From Sphaerimonospora cavernae (GTDB lineage Bacteria; Actinomycetota; Actinomycetes; Streptosporangiales; Streptosporangiaceae): 64,000 nucleotides of DNA. How positions within the stretch are numbered: position 1 is the stretch's first letter; each line of letters starts with the position of its first letter. Under the pieces are notes generated by a model, which did not search any database, was not told where the DNA came from, and was given only the letters and a program-made list of their open reading frames with translations. The translations under genes and the position numbers were made by a program. The stretch is taken from contig NZ_JBHMQT010000003.1 in the NCBI RefSeq assembly GCF_042435035.1, forward strand, positions 186,001 to 250,000, in the 5' to 3' direction. This document shows positions 50,749-59,986 of this stretch, one piece after another.

Positions 50749-52016
50749 GTCACTCCTCTGTTCCGCGTCGTCTCACGCCTCGGGCGGCCACCCAGGCCAA
50801 GCCAGCTTAGAGCCCGGGAGGCGGGTCCGGGTCCACGTACGGCCAAGGCCGCCGCCGCGCCCGGCTCCCGTTTGGCGAACGACAACAACATGCCAAGGGC
50901 GGCGAGCGTCGGCAACAGCGCGGACCCTCCGTACGACACCAGCGGCAGCGGGATGCCCGTGATCGGCAGAACGCCGATCACGGCGCCGATGTTGACGATC
51001 GCCTGCCCGGCGATCCAGGCGACGGTGGCCGCCGAGGACAGCCGGATGAACGGGTCGTTCACTCTGGAGGCGATGCGCAGCCCGGCGTATCCGAGCAGGC
51101 CGAACAGCGCGACCACCACAAGGGTGCCCATCAGGCCGAGCTCCTCACCCAGAATCGAGAAGATGAAGTCACTCTCGGCGTGCGGCACGTGGCCCCACTT
51201 CTGGCGGCTGGCGCCCAGGCCGAGGCCGAACCAGCCGCCCGATCCGATCGCGATCAGTCCCTGGACGGCCTGGAAACCGGTGTCCTGAGGGTCCGCCCAC
51301 GGGTTGATGAAGTTCGTCACGCGCTCCAGCCGCCACGGTGTGACGACGATCATCATGGCGGCGGCCAGCGCGAGCAGCCCGAGGACCCCCGCGAACAGGC
51401 GCACGGGCGCGCCGACCACCCACAGCAGCGCCAGGAAGATCATCATGAGTACGAGCGTCGTGCCCAGGTCGCGGCCGATCAGCACCAGCACCGCGAGCAG
51501 CGCGAGACCGGGCATCAGAGGGATCATCAGGTGCCGCCACTCGATGCGGCCGCCGCGCGCCCGCCGCGCCAGGATGTCCGCTCCCCACAGCACCAGGGCG
51601 AGCTTGGCCGGCTCCGACGGCTGGAGCGAGAACGGCCCGATGGAGATCCACCGCTGCGCGCCCAGCACCTCCTGCCCCAGGAAGATCACCATCACCAGGC
51701 CGAGGATCGAGACGCCCATCAGCGGATTGCCGGCCAGGCGGAAGAACCGCTGCGGAAGCCGGGAGCAGACCCACATCAGCGGGACGCCGAGCGCCACCGA
51801 GGTCGACTGCTTGATGAACCAGTAGAACGGGCTGCCGGTCTCCTGCAGCGCCTCGATGCTGGAAGCGGACAGCACCATCATCAGGCCGAGCGCGAGCAGC
51901 AGCGCGCTGCAGCCGAGCACCAGGTAGTACGACACCAGCGGGCGGTTCAGCAGCTCCCGGAGCGCGGCCAGGCGGCCCTCCGCCGGCGGCTCCGTTCCCG
52001 CCTCCGCCACGGTCAC
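50745..52016 (-). CDS. ftsW: Lipid II polymerase FtsW
   Basis: 423 aa from GTG at 52016, overlapping the murD stop in a GTGA arrangement. About ten membrane helices; SEDS hallmarks include QPSEPAKLALVLW, GRDLGTTLVL, the AESDFIFSILGEELGL loop and PLPLVSYGGSALLP. Septal glycan polymerase that works with the FtsI transpeptidase encoded upstream. Confidence 0.95.
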   Translation of the reverse strand: MTVAEAGTEPPAEGRLAALRELLNRPLVSYYLVLGCSALLLALGLMMVLSASSIEALQETGSPFYWFIKQSTSVALGVPLMWVCSRLPQRFFRLAGNPLMGVSILGLVMVIFLGQEVLGAQRWISIGPFSLQPSEPAKLALVLWGADILARRARGGRIEWRHLMIPLMPGLALLAVLVLIGRDLGTTLVLMMIFLALLWVVGAPVRLFAGVLGLLALAAAMMIVVTPWRLERVTNFINPWADPQDTGFQAVQGLIAIGSGGWFGLGLGASRQKWGHVPHAESDFIFSILGEELGLMGTLVVVALFGLLGYAGLRIASRVNDPFIRLSSAATVAWIAGQAIVNIGAVIGVLPITGIPLPLVSYGGSALLPTLAALGMLLSFAKREPGAAAALAVRGPGPASRALSWLGLGGRPRRETTRNRGVT

Positions 52017-53425
52017 CGCTGTGCCAGGCGGCGCACGGCGGCGGCGAAGGCCTCCCCACGTGCCCCGTAGCTCGTGAACATGTCCAGCGACGCCCCGGCG
52101 GGGGCCAGCAGCACGGTGTCCCCGGGGGAGGCGAGGGCGGCTGCTTCGGTAACGACGCGGTCCATGATGCCAGTTTCCTGTCCGGACACGTCGACCACGG
52201 GGACATCCGGCGCGTGTCGCGCGAGCGCCTCGCGCACGCGTTCGCGATCGGCGCCCAGCAGCACCGCCCCGCGCAGGCGTGGGGCGGCCTGCCGTACCAG
52301 GTCGTCGACCTCGGCGCCCTTGAGCAGGCCGCCCGCGATCCACACGATCGACCGGTAGGCCGCCAGCGACGCGGCGGCGGCGTGCGGATTGGTGGCCTTG
52401 GAGTCGTCCACGTAGTCCACTCCGGCCGCGGTCGCCACGTGGGCGATCCGGTGCGGGTCGGGGACGAACTCCGCCAGCCCGCGCCGTACGGCCTCCGGCG
52501 GCACGCCGTACGCCCTGGCGAGGGCGGCGGCGGCCAGCGCGTTGGCGACGTTGTGCGGCGCGAACGGCCGCACGTCGGCCAGGCCGGCCAGCTCGGCGGC
52601 CTCGCGAACGGGGTCGGCGGTGAACGCGCGGTCGACCAGGAGGTCCTCCACGACGCCGAGCTGCCCGGGGCGCGGCACGCCGAGCGTGAAGCCCACCCTC
52701 CGCCCGTACGGCGCGGCCAGCGCGGCGGACCCCTCGTCGTCGGCGTTGTAGATCACGGTCTGGGCGCCCGTGTAGATCCGCGCCTTGGCCGCCGTGTACT
52801 CCTCGAGGGAGCCGTGCCAGTCGATGTGGTCGGGGGCGACGTTCAGCACCGCGGCGGCGAGCGGCGCGAGGCTCTCCGACCAGTGGAGCTGGAAGCTCGA
52901 CAGCTCGACGGCGAGCACGTCGTACGGCTCGGCCGCCCCCTCTCCGGCCGCCCCCTCTCTGGCCGCCCCCTCTCTGGTCACCGCTGTCACGATCGGGTCG
53001 CCGACGTTGCCGACGGCCGCGGCCCGGTGCCCGGCGGCCGTGAGCATCGCGGTGAGCATGCGGACGGCGGTGGTCTTGCCGTTGGTGCCGGTGATCGCCA
53101 GCCAGGGGGCCCCGCGCGTCTCGTCGCGCAGCCGCCAGGCCAGCTCCACCTCCCCGATCACCTCGACCCCGGTGCGGCGGGCGGCGGCCGCCAGCGGATG
53201 ATCGGGACGCCAGCCCGGCGAGACGACGACCAGCGACGCTCCCTCCGGCAGCTCGTCCTGCTCACCGAACCGCACCTCCACGCCGAGCGACGCGAGATCG
53301 GCTGCGGCGGCCCGCTGCCGTTCCCCGTCGGCCGACTCCAGGACGACGACGTGCTCGCCGCGGCGGGCCAGCGCCCGCGCCGCGGCCGTGCCGGAGACGC
53401 CCAGACCTGCGACGACGACGCTCAC
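52013..53425 (-). CDS. murD: UDP-MurNAc-L-Ala--D-Glu ligase
   Basis: 470 aa from GTG at 53425, where the last base of the mraY stop is the first base of the start; ATG at 53440 would also be in frame. N-terminal Rossmann VVAGLGVSGTAAARAL, ATP loop ITGTNGKTTAVRML, VELSSFQLHW and NVAPDHIDWH, and DSKATNPHAA in the C-terminal domain. A low-complexity AREGAAGEGAA insert encoded by 15-nt repeats lies after VTAVT. Confidence 0.95.
   Translation of the reverse strand: MSVVVAGLGVSGTAAARALARRGEHVVVLESADGERQRAAAADLASLGVEVRFGEQDELPEGASLVVVSPGWRPDHPLAAAARRTGVEVIGEVELAWRLRDETRGAPWLAITGTNGKTTAVRMLTAMLTAAGHRAAAVGNVGDPIVTAVTREGAAREGAAGEGAAEPYDVLAVELSSFQLHWSESLAPLAAAVLNVAPDHIDWHGSLEEYTAAKARIYTGAQTVIYNADDEGSAALAAPYGRRVGFTLGVPRPGQLGVVEDLLVDRAFTADPVREAAELAGLADVRPFAPHNVANALAAAALARAYGVPPEAVRRGLAEFVPDPHRIAHVATAAGVDYVDDSKATNPHAAAASLAAYRSIVWIAGGLLKGAEVDDLVRQAAPRLRGAVLLGADRERVREALARHAPDVPVVDVSGQETGIMDRVVTEAAALASPGDTVLLAPAGASLDMFTSYGARGEAFAAAVRRLAQR
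52931..52975. repeat. 15-nt in-frame tandem repeats in murD
   Basis: Three copies of GGCCGCCCCCTCTCY at 52931, 52946 and 52961, encoding EGAAR/EGAAG-type pentapeptides on the minus strand. Confidence 0.9.
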
Positions 53426-54498
53426 TACTTGGGCACCCATTCGAGATAGAACAGGCCGAGACCGCCGCCCACGCACAGCGCGGCGATCAGCCAGAACCGG
53501 ACGACGATGGTGGTCTCGGCCCATCCGGACAGCTCGAAGTGATGCTGGAGCGGAGCCATCCGGAACACCCGTCTCCTGGTCATCTTGAAGAAGCCGACCT
53601 GGATGATCACCGACATCGTGATGATGGCGAACAGGCCGCCCAGGATGACCAGCAGGAGCTGGGTGCGGGTGGTGAAGGCGAGACCGGCGATCACACCGCC
53701 CAGCGCCAGCGAGCCGGTGTCCCCCATGAAGATCTTGGCGGGCGGGGCGTTCCACCACAGGAATCCGAGGCAGGCGCCGAGCACCGCCGCCGCGACCACG
53801 GCCAGGTCCAGCGGATCTCGCACCCAGTAGCAGTTGGGCCCGAAGCCGACCGTGGTGCAGCTGTTGCGCAGTTGCCAGTTGCCGATCAGCACGTACGCCG
53901 CGAGGACCAGGCAGGTGGCGCCCGAGGCCAGGCCGTCGAGGCCGTCGGTCAGGTTCACCGCGTTGGAGAAGCCCACGATGAAGAACAGCACCCAGATCAT
54001 GAAGCCGACGATGCCGATCGACGGCCCGAAGTCCCGCAGGAAGGACAGCCTCGTCTCGGCCGGGGTGAGGGCGTAGGCGTTGGGGAACCGCAGCACCAGC
54101 ACCGCGAAGATCGCCCCGACGACGAGCTGCCCGGCGGCCTTGGCCCCGCTGCGCAGCCCCAGGCTCCGCTGCTTGTAGATCTTGATGAAGTCGTCGAGAA
54201 AGCCGACCACACCGAGACCGGTCATCAGGAACAGCACCAGCAGCCCCGACGCCGTCGGCGGGTCGACGTTGAGCGACAGCATGGTCGTCAGATGCGCGGT
54301 GAAGTAGCCGATCAGCGTCGCGATGACGATCACCGTGCCGCCCATGGTCGGGGTGCCCTTCTTGTCGTAGTGACCTGAGGGCCCCTCCTCCCGGATGTTC
54401 TGGCCGTAGCCCCGCCGGGCGAACAGCCGGATCGCGAGCGGCGTGCCGACCATGGAGAGCAGCAGCGAGACCGCCGCCGCGATGAGGATGTTCCTCAC
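53425..54498 (-). CDS. mraY: Phospho-MurNAc-pentapeptide transferase
   Basis: 357 aa, about ten membrane helices. Makes lipid I from UDP-MurNAc-pentapeptide and undecaprenyl phosphate. Catalytic motifs are GFLDDFIKIYK (Asp pair), GFSNAVNLTDGLDGLA and MGDTGSLALGG; the lipid-binding PLQHHFELSGWAET is near the C-terminus. Its start overlaps the murF stop by 4 bp. Confidence 0.96.
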   Translation of the reverse strand: MRNILIAAAVSLLLSMVGTPLAIRLFARRGYGQNIREEGPSGHYDKKGTPTMGGTVIVIATLIGYFTAHLTTMLSLNVDPPTASGLLVLFLMTGLGVVGFLDDFIKIYKQRSLGLRSGAKAAGQLVVGAIFAVLVLRFPNAYALTPAETRLSFLRDFGPSIGIVGFMIWVLFFIVGFSNAVNLTDGLDGLASGATCLVLAAYVLIGNWQLRNSCTTVGFGPNCYWVRDPLDLAVVAAAVLGACLGFLWWNAPPAKIFMGDTGSLALGGVIAGLAFTTRTQLLLVILGGLFAIITMSVIIQVGFFKMTRRRVFRMAPLQHHFELSGWAETTIVVRFWLIAALCVGGGLGLFYLEWVPK

Positions 54499-55886
54499 CG
54501 CGCTTCACCTCCGAGGATCGCCGCTGCGACCCGTTCGAGCCCGGCCGCACGCGGCCCCTTCACCAGTACGACGTCGCCCGGTGCCAGCCGACCGGCCATC
54601 TCGGCCCCGGCCGTCGCCGCGTCGGGGACGTGGAGCGTCCCCGGGCCGGGCAGGCCTGCCGCGCCCCGTGCTCCGGAGAGGATGTGCTCGGCCTCCTCCC
54701 CCACCACGATCAGACCTTCGAGACCGGCGTCGGCGGCGAGCCGCCCGAACTCCTCGTTCAGCGCCGCGCCGTACTCGCCGAGCTCCCGCATGGCGGCGAT
54801 CACGGCGAACCGCCGCCTGCCCGCGCCGATCGCGGCCAGGGCGGCGAAGGCCGCCCGGACGGAGTCGGGGCTGGCATTGTAGGAGTCGTTGACCACGGTC
54901 ACCCCGTCGGCCCGGTCGGTGACCTCCATGCGCCAGCGGCTGCGCGGCTCGGCCAGCGACAGCTCCTCGGCGATCGTCGCCACGGGGAGCCCCATCTCGT
55001 AGGCCGCCGCGGCGGCGGCCAGCGCGTTGTCGACCGCGTGCGCGCCGTGCAGCCGCAGCCGCACCGGCGCCGATCCGGTCGGCGTGCGCAGCGTGAACGA
55101 GGCGCGGCCACGCCCGTCGAGCGTCTCTCCCTCGGCCCGGACGTGTGCTCGCTGCGACCGCCCGAAGTAGGTCACCCTGGCCCGCGTCCGTTCGGCCATC
55201 GCGCTTACGAGGGGGTCGTCGGCGTTCAGCGCGGCCACGCCGTCATCGGGCAGCGCCTCGACCAGCTCGCCCTTGGCCTGCGCGATCGCCTCCCGGCTCC
55301 CGAAGACCCCGAGGTGGGCCGCGCCCACGTTGAGCACCACCCCGATCCGGAGCGGGGCGATCCTCGCCAGGTAGGCGATGTGGCCCACGTTGCGCGCGCT
55401 GAGCTCGAGGACCAGGAACCGGGTGCTCTCGTCGGCCTTGAGCACGGTCAGCGGGTGGCCGATCTCGTTGTTGTACGACCCTACGGGTGCGATGGTGGGC
55501 CCCATCCGGGCGGTGAGGGCGGACAGCAGATCCTTGGTCGTGGTCTTGCCCTGCGATCCGGTCACCCCCACGACTGCGGCGTCCGGGAGCTCGGCCACCA
55601 CGGCCGCGGCGAGTGCGGCGAGGGCGGCCACCACGTCTCCCACGATCACGGCGGGAGCGTCCACCGGGCGGGACGCGAGCACGGCGACCGCCCCGGTGGC
55701 GCAGGCCTGCTGGGCGAAGTCGTGTCCGTCGGCCCGCTCACCTTTGATCGCCACGAACAGCGAGCCCGGCTCGACGGCCCGCGAGTCGATCACGACGGGT
55801 CCGCGGACCACGGCGCCGGGGTCGGCCATGCCGTTCAGCGCGCCCGAGGTGATCTCGGCCACCCGGGCCAGCGGCAACGGGATCAT
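54495..55886 (-). CDS. murF: UDP-MurNAc-tripeptide--D-Ala-D-Ala ligase
   Basis: 463 aa. ATP loop VTGSQGKTTTKDLL, LELSARNVGHIAYL, and VVNDSYNASPDSV in the C-terminal part. N-terminal FVAIKGERADGHDF binds the UMT substrate. Last cytoplasmic step of the stem peptide. Overlaps murE and mraY by 4 bp. Confidence 0.96.
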   Translation of the reverse strand: MIPLPLARVAEITSGALNGMADPGAVVRGPVVIDSRAVEPGSLFVAIKGERADGHDFAQQACATGAVAVLASRPVDAPAVIVGDVVAALAALAAAVVAELPDAAVVGVTGSQGKTTTKDLLSALTARMGPTIAPVGSYNNEIGHPLTVLKADESTRFLVLELSARNVGHIAYLARIAPLRIGVVLNVGAAHLGVFGSREAIAQAKGELVEALPDDGVAALNADDPLVSAMAERTRARVTYFGRSQRAHVRAEGETLDGRGRASFTLRTPTGSAPVRLRLHGAHAVDNALAAAAAAYEMGLPVATIAEELSLAEPRSRWRMEVTDRADGVTVVNDSYNASPDSVRAAFAALAAIGAGRRRFAVIAAMRELGEYGAALNEEFGRLAADAGLEGLIVVGEEAEHILSGARGAAGLPGPGTLHVPDAATAGAEMAGRLAPGDVVLVKGPRAAGLERVAAAILGGEAR

Positions 55887-57478
55887 GCGTCTTTCCTGCT
55901 CTCTCTCCGTGCGATGGCCCGCGCTATGGCCCGCGCTGCCACGTCACGATCGTCGAAGGGGATGACCATGCCTCCGACGTACTGGCCCTGCTCGTGCCCC
56001 TTGCCCGCCACAACTACCACATCTCCGGGCGCGGCACCTGAAATCGCCAGGTCGATGGCGGCCTCCCGGTCCGGCTCCATGATCACATGGGCCCGCTCGT
56101 CCGGCGGCACCCGCAGCGCCCCCTCCAGCATCGCAGACAAGATCATTAGGGGGTCCTCGCTGCGTGGATTGTCACTGGTGAAGATCGTCACGTCGGCGAG
56201 CCGGGCGGCGGCCTCGCCCATCATCGGCCGCTTGCCGCGGTCGCGGTCACCGCCGCACCCGAGCACGATCGTGAGTCGACCGCGCGATCCCGGACCCGAA
56301 CCCGGCCCTGATCCGAGTACCGCGCGCAGTGAACGCAGGACCGACTCGACCGCCCCCGGCTTGTGGGCGTAGTCGACGATCACCTGGTAGTCCCCGGCGC
56401 CCGGCACCCGCTCCATCCGGCCGGGAACACCGCCGAACGTCGCGATGCCGGACATCGCCGTCTGCGGCGGGATCCCCGCCTCCACCAGCGCGACCAGCGC
56501 GCCGAGCGTGTTGGAGACGTTGAACGACCCGGGCAGGGTCACGGCGGCGTCCACCTCGACGCCGCCCGGGCCGACCATCCGGAAGGCGCTGCCGTCGGCG
56601 CCCAGGCGGACGTCGACGGCCCGCCAGTCGGCCTCCGGCGCTCCGGCGGCGGAGAACGTGGTGATCGGGATCTTGGCCAGACCGGCCAGCTCGCGGCCGT
56701 GGACGTCGTCGATGTTCACCACCCCGACGCGGGAGAACTCGGAGGTGAACAGCCGCTTCTTGGCCGCGAAGTAGTCGTCCAGATCGCGGTGGAAGTCCAG
56801 GTGATCCTGCGAGAGATTGGTAAATATCGCCACATCGTAGGAGATGCCGTCCACCCGGCCGAGGGCGAGAGCGTGGCTGGAGACCTCCATCGCGGCGGCC
56901 GTGACACCCTGCTCGCGCATGAGCGCGAACAACGCCTGCAGATCGGACGCCTCCGGAGTGGTGAGCTCGGGGACGAACCGCAGATCGCCCGCCCGGATCT
57001 CCACGCCGCCGACCAGTCCGGTCCGGTGGCCCGCCGCCCGCAGGCCCGCCTCCAGCAGGTAGGTGGTGGTCGACTTGCCGCTCGTGCCGGTGACGCCGAT
57101 GACGGTCATGCCGTCGGCCGCGCTGCCGTACACCCATCCGGCGACCTGCCCGAGCAGCGCGCGCGGGTCGGGCACCACGAGCACGGGCAGGCCGGTCGCG
57201 GCCGCCTGGTCCCGTCCGGCCGGATCGGTCAGGATCGCCGTCGCGCCCGAGGCGAGCGCGTCGGCGGCGAACTCCGCGCCGTGTGAGGACTTCCCGGGCA
57301 GCGCCACATAGAGGTCGCCGCGCCGGACCCGGCGGGAGTCGATCGAGATGCCGGTGACCGTCCCCCGGACCACTCTGGCTCCGGGAGAGGGCTCGGCGCC
57401 GGCGCCGAGCAGGGCCGTGAGGCCGGACAGCGGGCGGGCCACCGCGGCGGCGGGACGCATCGAGGACGGGGGACGCAC
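55883..57478 (-). CDS. murE: UDP-MurNAc-L-Ala-D-Glu--meso-DAP ligase
   Basis: 531 aa from GTG at 57478, with TAGGAGG 12 bp upstream; the ATG at 57460 is possible, but the frame up to 57508 overlaps ftsI. ATP loop VTGTSGKSTTTYLL, ELTTPEASDLQ, and DNPRSEDPL, the DNPR motif that selects meso-diaminopimelate. This predicts a meso-DAP cell wall. Confidence 0.95.
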   Translation of the reverse strand: MRPPSSMRPAAAVARPLSGLTALLGAGAEPSPGARVVRGTVTGISIDSRRVRRGDLYVALPGKSSHGAEFAADALASGATAILTDPAGRDQAAATGLPVLVVPDPRALLGQVAGWVYGSAADGMTVIGVTGTSGKSTTTYLLEAGLRAAGHRTGLVGGVEIRAGDLRFVPELTTPEASDLQALFALMREQGVTAAAMEVSSHALALGRVDGISYDVAIFTNLSQDHLDFHRDLDDYFAAKKRLFTSEFSRVGVVNIDDVHGRELAGLAKIPITTFSAAGAPEADWRAVDVRLGADGSAFRMVGPGGVEVDAAVTLPGSFNVSNTLGALVALVEAGIPPQTAMSGIATFGGVPGRMERVPGAGDYQVIVDYAHKPGAVESVLRSLRAVLGSGPGSGPGSRGRLTIVLGCGGDRDRGKRPMMGEAAARLADVTIFTSDNPRSEDPLMILSAMLEGALRVPPDERAHVIMEPDREAAIDLAISGAAPGDVVVVAGKGHEQGQYVGGMVIPFDDRDVAARAIARAIARRESRKDA

Positions 57479-57494
57479 GGCGAGAGCGTACCTC

Positions 57495-59513
57495 CTACCG
57501 GTGGGCACGAAGGACGACGTCGGGCGTCTTCGTACCCGTCGGAGGGATCTTCCTGGTCTTCAACGCGAATGTCATGACATTCCTGAATACGGGGGCGGCC
57601 ACGGTGCCGCCGTAGTGACCTTTCTTCGGATCCTGGATGACGGCGAGAGCCATCAGCCGGGGCTTGTCCGCCGGCGTGAAGCCGACGAACGTCGCCGTAT
57701 ATCCGCAGTATCCCCCGCATTCCTGGTCATATCTCATCGCAGTGCCGGTCTTGCCCGCGACCCGGTAGCCGGGGATCGCCGCCTCCGTTCCCGTACCATC
57801 GTGCCCGACGGCGGCCTCCAGCATCAGCGAGATCTCCCGGGCGGTCCGCTCGTTGATCACCCGGGTCCGCTTCGGCGCCGGGGCCGGGACGAACCGTCCG
57901 TGCCCGTCGGTGGTACCCGCGACGATCGTGGGGGTGACCCGTACCCCGCCGTTGGCGATCGTCTGGTAGACGCTGGCGATCTGCAGGGCGGTGACCGAGA
58001 TGCCCTGGCCGTAGGCGATGGTGCAGCGCTGGCTGCCGGACCAGCCCTGCCAGCCGGGCAGCAGGCCCGCCTCCTCGCCCGGGATGCCGACACCGCTTCT
58101 GGCGCCGAACCCGAAGGCGCGGAACATGTCATACAGCCGCTGGCTGCTGATCCGCTCCGCGGCCATGATCGTGCCGACGTTGCTCGACTCGGCGATGATC
58201 CCGGCGAAGGTGAGCGACTCCGGCGGGTGCGGATGCGCGTCCTTGAGCCGCCTGTCGGCGCACTGGATGCTGTCGGGCACACGGAACACCGTGTCGGACC
58301 TGACCGTGCCCGACTCGATCGCCGCCGCCGCGGTGATCACCTTGTTGGTGCTGCCCGGCTCGAACACCTCGGACACGGCCCGGTTGCGCCGGTCCTCCGG
58401 CGGGGAGTCCTGCCAGTGGGTGAGATCGACTTCGGGCGCGTTGGCCATGGCCACGATCCGGCCGGTCGGCACATCAATGACGATCACGCTGCCGCTGCGC
58501 GCCCGCGACGCCTTCACCTGCTCGGCGATCGCCTCCTGCGCGGCCCACTGGATGTCCCTGTCGATGGTCAGCCGCACGTCGCGGCCGGGCACCGGCTCCT
58601 GGCGGGTGCTGCGGGTCATCGGGATGCGCTGTCCCTCCCCGCCCATCTCGAAGCTCTGCTCGCCGTCGCGGCCCGCGAGCACCTTGTTGTAGGCGCTCTC
58701 CATGCCCGCCAGGCCGTACCCGTCGACACCGACGAATCCGACTATGCCCCCGGCGAGCCTGCCGCCCGGGTACTCGCGGTAGTAGGTCCGCTTGGCGCCG
58801 ACCCCCCTGAACCCGAAGCTCATGATCTTCTTGGCGTGCAGCGGATCGACGTCCCGCGCCACCACCGCGTAGCGCGAGGTCGTCTTCGCCAGCTTGGCCG
58901 CGATCTCCTCCTTCGAACGGTTCAGCTCCGTGGCGAGGGTGGTGGCGACCAGGTCCCGCTTGGCGGGCTCGACCACCTTCGGGTCGAGGTAGATCTCACG
59001 CGCCTCCACGGTCACCGCGAGCTCGTGACCCGCGATGTCGGTGATCGAGCCGCGCCGCGCCGGCAGCTTCTCCGACTGCTCGCGCCGGTCCGCGGCCTTC
59101 GCCTGGAGCACTTTGGAGTCCAGGCCCTGGAGTTGCACCAGCCGACCGGCGAGCAGGGACAGCACGAACGCCATCGCGACCAGCCCGGCGTTCAGCCGCC
59201 GACTGGGATCGCTGAGCCGCAGCACGGCGGGCGGCCGCGGCGGGGGCGGCGGCGGGGGCGGCGGCGCGGACCGGCGCCGCGGACCGGACGCACGCTGGGC
59301 CCCCTGTTGGGCCCCCTGTTGGGCCCCCCGCTGTGCCCCCTGTTGGGCCGCCCGCTGCGCCGACGACCGACCGGACTGCGGCGCCCGCGGCTGTGATTGC
59401 GGGGGTTGTGCCGTACGAGGCGGGCCGGGCGGGCGCGGCGGCCTGGGCGGACGACCGTCGACCGGTCCCCCGCCCCCTGGCCGCGGCGGCCGCCTCCTCC
59501 CGCCAGGGTTCAC
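57495..59513 (-). CDS. ftsI: Septal transpeptidase FtsI (class B PBP)
   Basis: 672 aa from GTG at 59513, overlapping the ftsL stop (GTGA). The cytoplasmic N-terminus of about 95 residues is Pro/Arg/Gln-rich with an AQQG repeat array and a poly-Pro run. A membrane helix (NAGLVAMAFVLSLLAGRLVQ), the PBP dimerisation domain and the transpeptidase follow, with Ser-Thr-Asn-Lys in FEPGSTNKV, Ser-Ser-Asn in ESSNVGT and KTG in VAGKTGTAM. No PASTA domains. Cross-links septal peptidoglycan. Confidence 0.95.
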   Translation of the reverse strand: MNPGGRRRPPRPGGGGPVDGRPPRPPRPPGPPRTAQPPQSQPRAPQSGRSSAQRAAQQGAQRGAQQGAQQGAQRASGPRRRSAPPPPPPPPPRPPAVLRLSDPSRRLNAGLVAMAFVLSLLAGRLVQLQGLDSKVLQAKAADRREQSEKLPARRGSITDIAGHELAVTVEAREIYLDPKVVEPAKRDLVATTLATELNRSKEEIAAKLAKTTSRYAVVARDVDPLHAKKIMSFGFRGVGAKRTYYREYPGGRLAGGIVGFVGVDGYGLAGMESAYNKVLAGRDGEQSFEMGGEGQRIPMTRSTRQEPVPGRDVRLTIDRDIQWAAQEAIAEQVKASRARSGSVIVIDVPTGRIVAMANAPEVDLTHWQDSPPEDRRNRAVSEVFEPGSTNKVITAAAAIESGTVRSDTVFRVPDSIQCADRRLKDAHPHPPESLTFAGIIAESSNVGTIMAAERISSQRLYDMFRAFGFGARSGVGIPGEEAGLLPGWQGWSGSQRCTIAYGQGISVTALQIASVYQTIANGGVRVTPTIVAGTTDGHGRFVPAPAPKRTRVINERTAREISLMLEAAVGHDGTGTEAAIPGYRVAGKTGTAMRYDQECGGYCGYTATFVGFTPADKPRLMALAVIQDPKKGHYGGTVAAPVFRNVMTFALKTRKIPPTGTKTPDVVLRAHR
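59296..59355. repeat. 12-nt in-frame tandem repeats in ftsI
   Basis: Five degenerate 12-mers related to TGGGCCCCCTGT starting at 59296, 59308, 59320, 59332 and 59344; the first two are identical. On the minus strand they encode AQQG/AQRG/AQRA units in the cytoplasmic tail of FtsI. Confidence 0.9.
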
Positions 59514-59986
59514 CTGGTCCCGTCCGCCGGCCGGGAGGTGATGAACGACGGCGGCGAGTCGTCCCACACCAGGTCGGACGGAGCCCTGCTCTTCAATGCC
59601 TCCGGCTGGCTCGCGTCCCGAACCTGCTTCTCCTGGAGCGCCGCCTGCTGGCGCAGCTCGTCGATGCTCGACCGCAGGTCCCTCTCCTTGTAGGTCCCCT
59701 GGGCGAGCGTTACGTTGAGCAGCAGCAGAGTGACCAGGCCGCCGCACATCAGACCGATGACGAGCAGCACGAACGGCGCCCGCGGCGCCCGCCGCATCGG
59801 TGCGGACGCCCCCGCCGTCGCCGTACGGGTCACCCTGACGGGCCCGACCTCCTGCCTGGACCGCGGGTCGGAACGTGTCTCGGGCTTGGGCTTGGCCTGT
59901 GCCCTGGCTTGGGGCTCGACCTGGGTCTTGATCTGAGTCCTGCTCTCGAATCTGCTCTTCGGCCGTGGCTGCTGCGCCGTCCTCAT
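59510..59986 (-). CDS. ftsL: FtsL-like divisome protein
   Basis: 158 aa. A basic cytoplasmic N-terminus of about 65 residues, one membrane helix (APFVLLVIGLMCGGLVTLLL) and an extracytoplasmic coiled coil (ERDLRSSIDELRQQAALQEK). Recognised by topology and its position between rsmH and ftsI rather than by sequence identity, as usual for FtsL. Confidence 0.85.
   Translation of the reverse strand: MRTAQQPRPKSRFESRTQIKTQVEPQARAQAKPKPETRSDPRSRQEVGPVRVTRTATAGASAPMRRAPRAPFVLLVIGLMCGGLVTLLLLNVTLAQGTYKERDLRSSIDELRQQAALQEKQVRDASQPEALKSRAPSDLVWDDSPPSFITSRPADGTR

Noticed and set aside
53426..54550. An 845-aa frame joining an N-terminal segment to MurD
   Set aside because: The upstream part simply runs through mraY in another frame; MurD starts at 53425.
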